DNA of 64,000 nt from Onchidella celtica. Lineage: Eukaryota; Mollusca; Gastropoda; Systellommatophora; Onchidiidae. Under the pieces are notes generated by a model. The model was not told the DNA's origin and did not search any database. It saw nothing but the letters and a program-made list of their open reading frames with translations. The stretch's first letter is position 1; the number at the start of each line of letters is the position of its first letter. This document shows positions 9,265 through 20,700 of this stretch, one piece after another. Where the stretch lies: assembly GCA_963931925.1 (NCBI GenBank), contig OZ007575.1, positions 42,478,112 to 42,542,111 of the forward strand, given 5' to 3'. Made by a program: the position numbers and the translations under genes.

Positions 9265-9570
9265 ACCCCCAGCTCACTGTTCCCAGTCTGGACAAAGCTC
9301 AATGTACAGGACGATGAAACATCTTCACAGCGCCCACGCTCCATTAATTACCATATTTATATCTCATTCACCCGTCGTCACGCCAAGCAGTGTCAAAGCA
9401 TTCCATCAAGAGCCAGTGGCGGGGCAACGCCCGGTGTCTTTGATCTGAATCACAGGAAAGTGTTATGACGACAGTCAGTACCAATGCTAATGCTATATCC
9501 GCCTTCCAAGTTCCCTATAAATGAGCGCGGTTCTGTGCGACAGGAGAACAGTGTCATACTTAGCCATAAA

Positions 9571-9898
9571 GCAAGTACGGCCTCCAATGTAATAGCAAAA
9601 GGCTTTTTAACCGCCGAGCCTTAAATTCTACAAGATATCACATTACTCATACAAAGACTCAAAGGTGAACGCGAGCATATTTTGAAAGGTCTTGGCTATA
9701 TTATTTCTAATAATTTCATTGATTTTGAGCCACAACTGAGTTGAACAGAAGAAAGTGTTCCGACTTTTTTTTTTCCGAGTACAATTAAAAACTATGACAG
9801 GAACATTCGTTCTGCGCTTCAGTTTACGCAGTGGTGATCTAAATTCAACTTTAAAAATCACATGTGTATTCCCTGAGCCAGAGGTCCAACTAGTAATG
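9571..9898 (+). mobile_element. Non-autonomous repeat, family B, copy 2
   Basis: Collinear with 7490-7775: GGCCTCCAATGTAAT at the left, TTGATTTTGAGCCACAACTG in the middle, and CAACTTTAAAAATCACATG near the right, ending in CCAACTAGTAATG. It carries about 50 bp of additional central sequence (about 9770-9840) that B3 also appears to have. Confidence 0.72.
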
Positions 9899-10315
9899 TT
9901 GAAGCTGTCCGGTCTTTAACACACTCCATGATACGGAGCACTTAACTCCTGAAGCACACAAGAATACATGCACGGACGATTTCTCTGAATAGATACCATC
10001 CACCAACTGCAGGGAGTTCTCATTCATTCCCATATGCTTCAACTCATCTTGCAAACTGCATTAGTCTTTCCCCAGATGTAAGATAGTGTCTCCCCGAGGA
10101 GTGTCAAAAGAAGGCGAGTCCCTCTCAGGACTACCACAGGACACGAAGAGAGAGTTCGTAGCATGGACACTATGATTACTTATTGCAAGTGAGAAGATGT
10201 TTGATTCTGATTTTGGGTTTGCAAGCAATTTAACATGGCAAAAAAAAAAAAAAGGGCCAAAGTTTGCTGTGTTGGTCCATTTGATCCCTTCCAACCTTCA
10301 TTTCTGTCCTTTGTA
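9899..10315. other. Unassigned sequence upstream of the Rex1-like LINE
   Basis: No recognisable coding signal. A 13-base A run lies at about 10239. The 5' end of the following LINE could begin anywhere in this interval. Confidence 0.4.
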
Positions 10316-10628
10316 TCACCTCAGTCAAAGCTGCTTTCATCAGAGTGATGAAAACCAATCTAAAAACTAGTCTTCAAAGTACCCATAAAGTTAATTTAGA
10401 GGCTAACGTAGCATGATCGAACTCTTGCACAATGCTCGAACAACAATGAATGTCCACAAAAGTTGTGGGCCTGATGGTATAAAGTGTAAGACCCTGAAAA
10501 TGTGTTCACAACAACTAGCAAAAGCCTTTACGCCTATTTTTAATTTATAACTAAGCAGCCATGTAATTCCCCTGTGCTGGAAAACATCTAAGATAATACC
10601 TGTACCGAAAAAGAACAAAGTAGTAGAA

Positions 10629-11309
10629 ATGAATGATTTACGGCCGATTGCACTAACGTCTGTTGTAATGAAATGCTTGGAGAGAATTGTTTTGACACGA
10701 TTATTGCCCCCTTTAGAATGTCACCAAGATCCGATGCAATTTACTTACCGAGATAAAAGGGGCGTGGAAGATGCCATCTTATACTTTCTTGACAACGTGT
10801 ACAAACATCTTGACATTCCAAAGAACTATGCGCGAATCCTTTTCGTAGACTTTTCCAGCGCCTTCAATACCATTCAACCACATCTCCTCGTTTCAAAACT
10901 GTTGGAAATGAATGTCAACAAACATATTGTATCGTGGGTACTAGATTTCCTTACTAATCGACCCCAGTATGTAAGTTTGAATATTGGACAGAGTATTTTT
11001 ACGTCATCAACTCTCTATACGAACACAGGAGCGCCACAAGGCTGCGTTTTATCCCCTGTCCTCTTCACCATTTATACCAGTCAATGCAGAAGTGAGTCTG
11101 ACAATATTCATATAATCAAATTTGCAGATGACACTACCATCCAAGGTCTTATCAAGAACTCAGTCGATGAAGACGCCTATATTACAGAAATAGCCAGATT
11201 TGTACAGTGGTGCCATGATCATTTTCTTGTATTGAATGTGAAGAAAACAAAAGAGATTGTAATTGATTTTAGGACAAAATACGGCACCTTTACCACAATT
11301 AAGCATTGA
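10629..11309 (+). pseudogene. Reverse transcriptase, central part (Rex1/CR1-type LINE)
   Basis: A 226-codon open part of an RT. DLRPIALTS is the fingers motif, FVDFSSAFNTI carries the first catalytic Asp, GAPQGCVLSPVLF is the primer-grip-side motif, and FADDT is the catalytic box near residue 167. The same frame extends upstream of this Met but meets a stop near 10547; CGPDGI-type RT sequence is visible before it. Two stops follow at 11307, and the protein resumes in another frame at 11347. The copy is therefore inactive. Confidence 0.85.
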
Positions 11310-11346
11310 TAATGAGGAGGTTGAGCGAGTTTAATGTTACAAATAT

Positions 11347-11814
11347 TTGGGTATATATATCCACCACAATCTAGACTGGCATACATATATTTCAAATGTC
11401 CATTCAAGAGCCAGCCAGAGAATGTACTTTTTACGAAAATTAAGATCTTTTAATGTTGATAAAATAGTGCTTTCCCTGTTCTACAAAGCTGCCATCGAAA
11501 GCATAATAACTTGTTGTATTACAGCATGGGGAGGCAATGCAAGAGAAAGTGACAAGCATAAACTTAACAACACAATCATCAAGAAAGTATGCAACATGAC
11601 AGACACGACATTTTTCAGTTTTAACCATCTATACTCAAATGCGTGTGTGAAGAAATTCATGTCCATCTTAAATGACAGCCACCATCCCCTGTTTCATCAA
11701 ATTTCTAGATCATCCAAGAGCAACAGAATAATACACATGAAAACAAACAGAGAAAGATACAGAAGATCATTCTTGCCTTCAGCAATTCGCCTCAGCAAGT
11801 CATCTTACAGATAG
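11347..11814 (+). pseudogene. LINE ORF2 C-terminal region of the same element
   Basis: 155 codons, frame-shifted relative to 10629-11309. It shows the post-RT thumb/connection pattern of CR1-group LINEs (LDW...HIS-type repeat, FYKAAIESIITCCITAWGG) and ends with RYRRSFLPSAIRLSKSS. The last motif recurs at 45420-45470 (-) and, degenerate, at 34310-34350 (+), which ties those fragments to this family. Confidence 0.82.
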
Positions 11815-12147
11815 ATGTGTGCCACATTTCATTAAGGTTCTTTCCATGTTACGCCATGTATGTCTGTTATTGACTTATTGAGTTTGTTTATTTATAATGA
11901 TGCGTGTGATATATGTACCACGTGTGTGCTGTTAAACACTCTGTGAAAACGAATTTCCCCATATGGGATAATAAAGTGATTCTTATCTTATCTTAATAAT
12001 AATAATATATAAATTTATATAGCGCCAGGACTAAAACATTAAAAGCTCTAGGCGCTGTACACAGTAAAAAATCATAAAAGCACATTCAAATAAACTTACA
12101 CACACACAGACAAACTAGTTTTATACATCCATAGCAAGCTATAAAAT

Positions 12148-14586
12148 TCAGTTTTTAAAAAGAAATGTTTTTAACCTGTTTTTAAATATGTTTAGAGAGG
12201 CAGAATTTCGAACCTCTTGTGGTAAAGAATTCCACACATACGGACCAAAACAACTAAAAGCTCTATCTCCATAATTTGATGTTTTACACCTGGGAACAAC
12301 CAGTTTGTTTTCTGTAGTAGATCTTAAAAATCTATCAGACTCATGTTTTTTCAAAAGTTCCGAAAGATAGGAGGGAGCTGAACCTTCAAGACATTTGTAA
12401 ACCAAAACTGCAGCTTTAAATTTTATTCTGTTTTCAACAGTAAGCCAGTGAAGTTGGTCAATAAGGCTTGAGGCAGATTCTCTTTTTGATTTTCTAAAAA
12501 TCAGTCTAGCTGCATTATTCTGAATTATCTGAAGGCGTTTTATTTTGTTGCTCGGAATTCCAAAGAGCAGAGAGTTACAATAATCAAGCTTTGAAAACAT
12601 AAGTGAAGTGATAAGTATTCGAGTTGCCTCTTGGGATATGAATGGACGAATAGAGCTGATGTTTTTTAATTGAAGCATTAATGATCGACATAATGAACTT
12701 ATTTGATTTTCCATGCTGAGATCTGATTCTAAAATTGTGCCTAAGTTTTTAACTTTATTCACGTTTGCTACAGTGCTTTCACCAAGATTTAATTTTACAT
12801 TTTTAATTGCAGTAATTTGTCTTTTCTTTCCAATAATCATAACTTCTGTTTTGTCTTCATTTAGCTTTAGTTTGTTTTGGTTCATCCATTCTTTTGTGTC
12901 CATAATACACTTTTCACTATCTTTTATAACATTGTCAACATGACCTAAAGTCGTACCAGGGTGATATAGTTGGACATCATCAGCATACTGATGGTAATAA
13001 AAACCATGATCTTTAAAAATATTAGACAGGGGCCCAATGTACATAATAAAGAGAGTAGGACCTAAAACTGAGCCTTGTGGAACACCATATGGCAGTATGT
13101 ATTCTTTTGATTTTATGTTATCTGTTACAACAATTTGTTTTCGGTCACATAGATAGGACCTGAACCATTTCAGAGCTATACCAGAGATCCCATAGGTTGC
13201 TTCTAATCTGCAAAGAATAATTTCATGATCTATAGTGTCGAAGGCAGCTGATAGATCAAGAATGTTTAAACACGAAACCAAGCCCTTGTCCAGTAATCCA
13301 AACAAATCATTAACAATCCTCAATAAAGCAGTTTCAGTGCTACAATTTGCACGATATGCTGACTGGAATGATTCACAGAGAGCGTTATTGTTTAGATGAC
13401 CAAGTAGTTGTTTTAAAATTACTTTCTCTAAAATCTTTGATAAAAATTGAAGATTAGATACTGGTCTATAGTTTTTCAAGTTTTCAGAGTCAAGATTAAC
13501 TTTCTTAAGCAAAGGTTTAACGAGTGCAACTTTATAGGTCTCTGGCACAGCACCTGTACATAAAGAAGTGTTAATAATTTTTGTGATGGATGGTAAAAGA
13601 TCAGGTAAGCATTTTTTTAACAAGTCTGTGGGCATGGGATCTAGTTCACATTGCTTAGTAGCAGCAGAACAAATTATGTCATTGATTTCATCACTGGTAA
13701 CTTCACTGAAACAAGAAAGATTATTCCCAACAAATACAGAATTTTCACTAGTTATATCACAACTACTTAAATTGTCTCTAATTTTTTCTATTTTGTCCAT
13801 GAAGAAGTCCCCAAATGCATTAGGCAGATGTTCCTTTTCTATTGAAGTTGGCAGGTTGATCCTTTTCTGTTTGCCCAACAAATCATTGGACAAATTGAAA
13901 AATTGTTTTGAATTTTGAATTTCACCAAACCTTGAGTTGTAATAGTCACATTTAGCTTTTCGAATGGTGTCATTCACAAGTTTCTTATGGTGAATGTATA
14001 TTTCTTTGTCAATTTGTAACTTTGTTTTCTTCCATTTCCTTTCTGCTCGTCGCCTGGCCTGTTTTGCTGCTTTTGTTTCCAACGTGAACCATGGTGATGG
14101 TGCCCTGTCGGTCACAGTCCTTGATGTTTCCGGAGCATGACTGTTTAAGACGCTTTGGATTTTTTCTGTCAGAACTTCAGCATTGATGTCTTCTGAGTCA
14201 GCCAACGTTGTTCTCAAATCTAATTTGAAATTTTCTAAGTTAATTTTCTTCACGTCTCTGCATTTTACATTCTTTTTCTTTGGCAAGGGTTTCTTGTAAG
14301 GAATGTCGAAATATAGAAAATGGTGGTCAGATATTAGTTTGTTGGTATTTACCACCGCTGATGCAAAAGTAAATTTGGACGAAGTAACAATCCAATCAAG
14401 AATATGGCCAAATTTGTGTGTGCTGGACTCAACATGTTGTGTCATTTGATGTTCATGAAATAAACGTTTCATAAAATTTACATCAGCAGATGTTTTGGAG
14501 TCGTAATGCAAGTTAAAATCACCCATGAAGACAAGTTCCTGCTTTTCGATGTTGTTTAAAATCAAAATTTCTTCAAATTGTGTCAA
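12148..14586 (-). pseudogene. L2-like LINE ORF2: endonuclease C-terminal part, reverse transcriptase, C-terminus
   Basis: 812 codons. GDFN at residues 22-25 and the following region are the second half of an APE-type endonuclease (a LDWIV block near residue 64). RT motifs are NYRPVSNL (about 375), LDLSAAFDTIDH with the first catalytic Asp (about 455), YGVPQGSVLGP, YADDVQLY (about 530) and LNEDKTEVM. The C-terminus has RLIFRKSK and a WNSLPQEVR block typical of L2/CR1-group LINEs. The first Met is not the true start, because the frame continues upstream to about 14650 and the N-terminal half is in another frame. Complete at the C-terminus. Confidence 0.92.
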
Positions 14587-14629
14587 AAAATCTGATGTTT
14601 TGAGATTGTTTTTCTTGTTAGGTGGTGGT

Positions 14630-15475
14630 CTATATAGCAGGACAAATTTTATTTTCTTGTGAGGTAATGACAGTCATAATCGCAGACTCAAATGAAGTAA
14701 CAGTATCAGGATTCTCACCAAAGTTCAAGGCCGAAGAGAGAGTATTTTTGTAGACAATACCAATGCCACCTCCATTTTTGTTCTTTATAGGAAATGATTT
14801 ATAAGAATAACTCGGTGGAGTGAGTTTAGAAATTACATGCTCATGACCGTGTTCATGGATCCAGGTTTCTGTGATAATCAAGATGTCAATGTCATAGTCA
14901 CCAATGATGCCACACAAGTCGGTTGTCTTATTACATGCTGACTGTGCATTAGTATACCCAATACGAATGTTTTTTCCACAGGTCACATCTCTAAATTTGT
15001 TTCTTGTGTCAATTGGAATCAAGTTGTTTTTATTTATTCCACTTTGATGGAAGCCTTTAACTGTATTGTTTATTTTTCTCTCACTCAGTACAGATTTTAT
15101 TCTTCTTCTGGTCCCAGCTCTTGCTCCCCTCTTTCTGTGTTTCTGTTTACAGATGTGTAGATTTTTCAGTAGTTGGAAAACCTGCTTGGGCAGTTTGTTG
15201 ATGTTGTTGTTATTTCTACACTGGAGCAATTGTTCTCTTGTGTAAACAAAGCTGGTCATATTTACACTAGTGTGTTCACAATAGTCTGACTCTCTACTGT
15301 CAGTAACTGGGTCACTCATGTTGTTATGCTGAGTGTTGGTGTTAAAATCAGCACAGTGAAGCCTAAAAATGGCCACAATATAAGATAAAACATAGAATAA
15401 AATCACTTCATGTTGAAACATCTTGAAATAAATTAGATCCCCAGAATCACTGAAACAAGAGGAACTCTGGTGCAA
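14630..15475 (-). pseudogene. L2-like LINE ORF2: N-terminal region and first half of endonuclease
   Basis: 281 codons. A basic stretch lies around residues 110-130, and the APE endonuclease begins near residue 170 (IRIGYTNAQSACNKT...ITETWIHEHG, GGGIGIVYK). It ends in an early stop, after which the endonuclease continues in a different frame (YRPPP...) to join 14586-12148. The one-base shift probably lies in the A-rich run at about 14645-14665. The true start may be an internal Met (MSDPV...) rather than the first one, since the first 50 residues look like untranslated sequence or a chance hydrophobic segment. Confidence 0.85.
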
Positions 15476-15570
15476 ACTTCAAAGTCTAATAAATATAAAA
15501 TCCTTCTAAAAATTTGAAAAAACAGTGGAGCTGAAATCCTGCTGCCTGTGGCGCTGAACACAACTCACAG

Positions 15571-15596
15571 ATCTTATCTTATCTTATCTTATCTTA
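15571..15596 (+). repeat. (TCTTA)n, displaced remainder of the Rex1-like LINE tail
   Basis: Five TCTTA units following the 5' end of the L2-like LINE. They match the units at 11978-11994 on its other side. Both are read as parts of one pentanucleotide tail split or duplicated by the L2 insertion. Confidence 0.82.
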
Positions 15597-18330
15597 AGTG
15601 AATCATTAAAGTGTTCTTGTCTTTGACCTGAAATTCTGATAATGGCTACATCTGGTGAATTAATTTTAAAAGAAAAGGAACTTTTAAATATCTCTCTTCT
15701 CCTTGAGCTCCTCTTCTATAACTTGTTAATGATTTTACGCCCACCCCTGGCGTTATTTCTGACAGAAAGTCAAATGGACAGAATAGTCGACGCACTAAGC
15801 GGTAAAGGCAGACAATGAAGCCTCATGTTCCTCCACTACAGCCTGTCCTCCACCTCTACCACTACAACATAGTCAAACCACAGCACTGAGCTGTAGTGGC
15901 TCACTCAGTTGTTTAGTCTCCCTACCCCGCCCTCAACTGCAGGCAAACAGGACTGTCATCAACATGAACCCATCTCTAAAAGTAGGTCGATGAATTCTCC
16001 ACCCAGGAACAACTGACCTTCATGGATGTCACGCTTCTCTAAGAGCGATCACTTCCGGGTCAGGGAGCAGAAGGCAATGACACCGGAAATGATGCCCCGT
16101 TCTCCCCTTCCGGTGAAAAGCAGTATGGGATCGAGCTCCTTCCCACAGAGTCCCATTACTTGGTATTAAATTGTGGGCTCTAGTAATTACAAGTAGAAGC
16201 AAATTAAATTGTATAATAGAAAGACGAGTCGCCCTGGCAATTTATTACTTAGTAGTATCTGTATGTTTCATTGACGTCAGCCAAAATTGAAATATGGACT
16301 GCCATGCAAGGCGCCACAACTATTTGAGTAAAAGTAGTTTATATGATTCGGAGAAATAAAGGCTAGTTCTGTGATATCTAAAGAAACCAAAACATTGTCT
16401 TATTTCATTTTCCTCAAAATAACTTTCTCTAACATCCAGTGGTAAATTACTTCCTAAGAAATGATAATTTGATGTAGTAAAAGTAGTAAAAAGAAAAAGT
16501 GTTCCCCCGTGCACGGAAAAGATATTTCTGTACACAAGAAAACATTCTTTCTATGTCCCTACTTGAAGGGTGTTTGACGTTGCTGTTACCGTTTGGGTTT
16601 CCGCACACGTGAAAACCCAGTTTTGTGAGGAATTCAATTCTTGTGACGTCATTTGAAATAAACCAATTAAAAAAAATTACTTATTTTTCAGATAGGGAGA
16701 TTACCCTTCGGTCAATTAAGATTACATTTTTCACTTTGATGACTGTTACATTTTGTTAATTTGCTACGCAGCATTCCCCCTACCCCCCTACCTGAACCCA
16801 CATTCTCACTGAAGGACACACATATTAACAGAGAATTTTCTAGAATCAGTACAAACTGGATCCAGCCGAACACGAAAATAGACACGTTGGTCTTGCTTGT
16901 TTTCTATGACCCATGACCTATTCTTCCAGCACTTCTATGAAGTCAAGCTGGCCATTTATATTTTCTGTGAACAGTGGCCCAGCATAGTCGAACTGTATTT
17001 ACTCAAGCCATAATGGCTTTATAGAATTAGAAACAGGGGAAAAACGGGGGAAAGACCACACATTCAAATCAATGTACAATTCTGTCCTAAGATCTAAGAG
17101 ATTATCTTCCATGTAGGGCCCTTTGGAGATGAAGATTGCAAAAATGATGATATAGAAGAAAGTAGAAGAGTAATGAGTAAAGTAAACAAAAGAGTAAAAG
17201 TAAGGAAGAGTTGGCAATGGGAATATAAAACACAGCTCAGTAACACAGGCGAAGAGAAAGAAGAAAATTGCCTATGAATAATGAAAAGAGAGTTCAGATG
17301 AATAATAACATCACCTAATCAAGTCACAGAAAACTATCTAGTCATGGTATCATCTGTCGTCATGGAAACAGCTTTAAAAAGCGCCAGGGCATCAATGAAC
17401 ATGACCCTTCAGTATCCTTTTTTCTTTCAGAGCCACTGCAAAGAGATAGAATGACAATCGTTCGTGACATGAGAGATTCGCCATCAGTTCTGACTAACTT
17501 TCTCAATTTTGTTTTGAATTCCTCCAAGCTGGTAAAATAATATAATTATCACTTTTTATTCAGATATGTCAAAACTCTTCATGAGACGAAGGCTGCAGGT
17601 TTTGAAACTGAAATTATTGAGTATAACATTTTCCCCCCAAAACTGAAAAAAAACCAACAAGAACGGGTTTCTGTCTAATTTATGAGAGAGACAATGGAAA
17701 ACAAATTAATGTTTTATCAAGACACTAGATGAGGTACCCGGCATTGTCCAGGATTATTGTATTTTACAGTCATAATAACATTTTTAAAAAGATTGCTGGA
17801 AACTTGAATAAACACAGTGGGTCGAGACAAATGAGACTGGGTAGTGGTGGGTACTTAAAAAAAAACATGATTTTATAATAATTTTTGAAACTGTCATTCA
17901 GGCAGTAGCGTTTAGCAAAATCTTGGCCAAAATTGCTTCTATGCCAAAGCTGAAAACCCCCCCCCCCCCCACCTCAGTATATATATATATATATGTATAT
18001 TTTGAAAAGATAACTTAATCAGCCACACCATGACATAAACGTGTATCCACGTATGCTAGTTCATGAAACACATACTCACACCTATGCAGCGAACATACAC
18101 AAACACGCATATAATATACACTCACAAGAACGCATGCGATGGGGAAACCAAGCGTTTCCCATCTGAATACGAATGAATAAAGATGAAGACTTGAAACTTA
18201 CTGTGGATGCACACAAACATCTTACATGAGTGCATGAAAATTATCGGAAATTTCCGTTCACTAGTCTTGGGGATAGAACACTCCAAATGAAAGGAGGTGT
18301 TGATTTTCTGCTAATTAAACATCAAAGTGA
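15597..18330. other. Unassigned sequence
   Basis: About 2.7 kb with no recognised gene or repeat family. It contains a C run near 17956-17970 followed by (TA)n at about 17980-17995. A short block at 16565-16620 (GTTACCGTTTGGGTTTCCGC) resembles 38190-38240. Short frames at 16320-16535 (-) and 16999-17217 (-) match nothing I recognise. Confidence 0.5.
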
Positions 18331-18447
18331 AGAAACTTGAGCTCAGGGCAGTTATAAAGTATTTATTTGGTTTTATAAGGTACGCAGCTGCGGGGTATTC
18401 TCGTGGAGACGTAAGCAATTTATGGAAATAACTCTCCTTCACATGAT

Positions 18448-18687
18448 ATGATAAAATACTGGTGTAAGAAATTCAAATGTGGAGTAATGTCCATTGAAGA
18501 TGACCACCATGATGGACGGCCAGTGTCAGCAGTGGCAGAGGAGAATATTCTGAAAATCAAAAAGCTTGTTATTTCTGACAGACGTATGACAATTCAGCAG
18601 CCGAGTAAGGAAACTGGGTTCAGTTATGGGTCAACTGAAAGAATCCCGAATGACCACTTGAATATGACAAAGGTGTCTGCAAGATGA
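18448..18687 (+). pseudogene. mariner transposase, N-terminal DNA-binding part
   Basis: 79 codons containing W-CKKFKCG-MSIEDD---GRPVS, the characteristic mariner hinge between the two helix-turn-helix motifs, then the second HTH. The preceding first HTH is visible out of frame at about 18335-18440. The SINE insertion lies shortly after the end of this frame. Confidence 0.8.
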
Positions 18688-18763
18688 GTTTCTCGTCTTC
18701 TGATTCCCCCTCAACCGCTTCCAGAAAGTGCAAAGGAGTTCATTCTTCTATGTGGGCAAAACC

Positions 18764-19036
18764 GGTAGGATCGAGTACCTAGTCTTCTCGGATAAGGACG
18801 AAAAAATTCGGAGGGCCCGTGTGCACGTTGCGCACGTTAAAGATACCTTGGCAGTTGGAAATCGTAAAGAGCAGGCCGAAAGGCCGCTGCCCGGGCAAAA
18901 TTGAAATTAATAGATTAAAATTTATCTATATTATCCCCCCCCCCCCCCCCCCCGCCAGAACAAGAAATAATAAAACAAGTAAAGTGAGGTGTAAATGCCA
19001 AGGGCAGCGAACCTCCTAAAATAAAGACCTCAAATC
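18764..19036 (+). mobile_element. 5'-truncated SINE inside mariner, with 14-bp TSD
   Basis: Flanked by an exact 14-bp duplication ATGTGGGCAAAACC at 18750-18763 and 19037-19050, both within the mariner sequence. The body matches 20150-20376: GGTAGGATCGAG, then CGTGTGCACGTTGCGCACGT, then TTAAAGATACCTTGGCAGTT, then a CTGCCCGGGCAAAATT block, ending in AAATAAAGACCT. The tRNA-like head is absent. A C run (about 18935-18953) has expanded in the middle. Confidence 0.93.
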
Positions 19037-19069
19037 ATGTGGGCAAAACCAAACTGATTTTTTGAAAGA

Positions 19070-19661
19070 CTTATAACCATGGATGAAACTTGGGTTCATC
19101 GCTATGACCCAGAGTCAAAGTCTGCTTCAATGCAGTGGAAATCACTTTCATCACCAACACCAAAGAAAGCAAGAGTCAGGCCACCAAGTGGAAAAGTGAT
19201 GTTATCCATTTTTGGGACTATGAAGGAATAATAATAATGACAGACTATCTTGAAAATAGGTATACGATCACTGAAGACCATTATTCCAATCAACTGAAAA
19301 ATTGAAGGCAAGCAATTAGAGAAAAAGACAGAGGAGAGCTAGCTATTAATGGGTGTACTAACTGCTTCATGACAATGCGCCAGCGGACACTTCAAGGAAA
19401 GCAGCAGAAATTGCACAAGACCGTGGCTTTGAAATTTTGCCCTATCCACCTTATTCGCCAGATCTGGCGCCATCAGACTTATATTTGTTACCAAACCTGA
19501 AGAAGCACCTGAAAAGAAAACATTTTGAAAACGATGGTGCAGTGAAAGTAGCGGTGCAAGATTGGTTTTCTGACAGAGAGGAGGCCTTCTATTCTCAAGG
19601 TCTACTCCAGGTCATCCATCGGTGGCAGAAGTGTGTAGCTGTGCAGGGTGACTGTATATAG
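19070..19661 (+). pseudogene. mariner transposase, catalytic domain
   Basis: MDETWVHRYDPESK carries the first catalytic Asp (19082-19084). HDNAPA carries the second (codon 19371-19373), and YSPDLAPSDLYLL the third (codon 19476-19478). I counted 34 residues between the second and third Asp, giving the D34D signature of true mariner. Frameshifts occur between about 19200 and 19360. The C-terminal open part is 19437-19661. The element is inactive as read. Confidence 0.87.
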
Positions 19662-20016
19662 AAAGACTAAGGTGAATGCAAAAGTTCAACCCACAATCTC
19701 TATTCATTCATAGTCAAGTGGAAAACTTGATTTACCCCTCATATTTAGCCCACATCTCATACACGTACTCGCTCGCCATTTCTCTCAAACCGAAAACAAA
19801 GAGAACAAAAGAATTTTCAACTGAGGTGACGGACAAAAAAGAGCTATGCTTGTTCCTGTACACAAAACAGTTGAATCAGTTATAAATCTGAAATGATTAT
19901 TTAACAATTTCACATTAAATATGCCGTAAAAACAAATTCTAGCCTTGTCTATCCCTAAAACAAATTTTTGCTTTGTCCCGGTCAAATAAATAGAGTGGTT
20001 GGAAGCATACAGTGAC

Positions 20017-20376
20017 GCGTTGGTCTAGGGGTAAGGTGCTCCCCGCTCGCCCCTCATGCCAAAGGTAACGGATTCGATCCCCGGTCGCTGCAAGCATGTT
20101 GGAATTCTTTTGGGGTAAAAAATTCTTGTTCCTGATCCTCTGATAGGTAGGATCGAGCACCTAGTCTTATCGGACAAAGACGAAAAACTCGGAGGGCTCG
20201 TGTGCATGTTGCGCACGTTAAAGATACTTTGGCAGTTAGAAAATCGAGAAGAGCAGGCCGTACAAGGCCACTGCCCGGGCAAAATTCTGAAAAACTTAGC
20301 CCTACCACCACAACAACAAGAAAAGTGAGGCGTAAATGCCAGGGGCAGCGAACTTTCTAAAATAAAGACCTAAACA
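20017..20376 (+). mobile_element. Full-length tRNA-derived SINE with 11-bp TSD
   Basis: 360 bp flanked by exact CATACAGTGAC duplications at 20006-20016 and 20377-20387. The head (about 20017-20093) is tRNA-like, with an A-box-like TGGTCTAGGGGTAAGG and a B box GATTCGATCCC at 20071-20081, so it should be transcribed by RNA polymerase III. A central conserved domain follows (GTGCATGTTGCGCACGTTAA, AAGATACTTTGGCAG). The tail is AAATAAAGACCTAAA. A second, 5'-truncated copy is at 18764-19036. Confidence 0.93.
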
Positions 20377-20387
20377 CATACAGTGAC

Positions 20388-20470
20388 AGCGCAACAAACT
20401 AGATAATTATCCACAGCACATAATGATTTCCCTCTCAGATCCTATTCATTGGTGTGCCCATGCGCTAACA
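20388..20470. other. Short unassigned spacer with (CTT)n
   Basis: Contains CTTCTTCTTCTTCTT at about 20471-20490. Nothing else is recognised. Confidence 0.5.
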
Positions 20471-20489
20471 CATCTTCTTCTTCTTCTTC

Positions 20490-20700
20490 TTTCGTTCACC
20501 AAATCTAAATCTGCAGAATTGTTCTTTTAAGAAAATCTACGGTTTTCTGCAGTTCTGTCAGAGCACCATAGAGTTCGACATTCAGTGGGTTTGGGCCAAT
20601 ATGTTTCTCGTAGTGCCGAGAAGAGTGTGAGGTTCTGCAATATTATATGCTCTGTGTTTTGAGGAGACTGGCTGCACTCACATATTCACATGAATAAACT
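20490..20700 (-). pseudogene. LINE ORF2 C-terminal remnant (HTEHI-type)
   Basis: The minus-strand translation gives a degenerate tail of the kind found after RNase H in several invertebrate LINEs: a TEHI block, a following LRETYWP, then LWCSDRTAENRRF. It is too short and broken to assign a clade. It could alternatively be a chance resemblance, but the order and spacing of the blocks fit. Confidence 0.4.

Larger units (their letters stand above)
10316..11996 (+). mobile_element. Rex1/Babar-like LINE, copy i (5'-truncated, frameshifted)
   Basis: Degenerate RT sequence starts around 10440 and runs through the main RT frame and a C-terminal frame to a 3' UTR. That UTR ends in AATAAAGTGATTC followed by (TCTTA)n at 11978-11994. 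A 3' terminus made of a short tandem oligonucleotide is characteristic of Rex1/Babar-type LINEs. Three other copies of this 3' end are at 34300-34830 (+), 42423-43010 (-) and 44193-45630 (-). The tail is interrupted by the L2-like LINE at 12000-15570 and resumes at 15571. Confidence 0.8.
12000..15570 (-). mobile_element. L2-like LINE, nearly full length
   Basis: About 3.57 kb on the minus strand. A 5' region near 15570 is followed by an APE endonuclease, RT and C-terminal domain, and a 3' tail containing paired GCGC blocks and GGCGCTATATAAATTTATAT, then an AAT-rich end. It is inserted into the (TCTTA)n tail of the Rex1-like LINE: the repeat is present on both sides (11978-11994 and 15571-15596). 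Only one frameshift is evident, so this is a recent copy. Confidence 0.87.
18335..19672 (+). mobile_element. mariner transposon (D34D), inactivated and split by a SINE
   Basis: The transposase N-terminus starts near 18335 (LRAVIKY-type). A helix-turn-helix region follows (18448-18687), then the SINE at 18764-19036, then the catalytic domain (19070-19661). Several frameshifts and stops are present. Terminal inverted repeats were not identified, so the ends are those of the coding remnant. It is oriented plus. Confidence 0.82.

Noticed and set aside
8924..9468. Long Ser/Leu/Pro-rich open frames on the plus strand
   Set aside because: They arise from a CT-rich polypyrimidine tract and a poly-C run; no start context, domain or codon signal.
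20017..20093. Functional tRNA gene
   Set aside because: The A/B-box sequence is the head of a SINE whose TSDs (20006-20016, 20377-20387) enclose a 360-bp body; it is not a free-standing tRNA.
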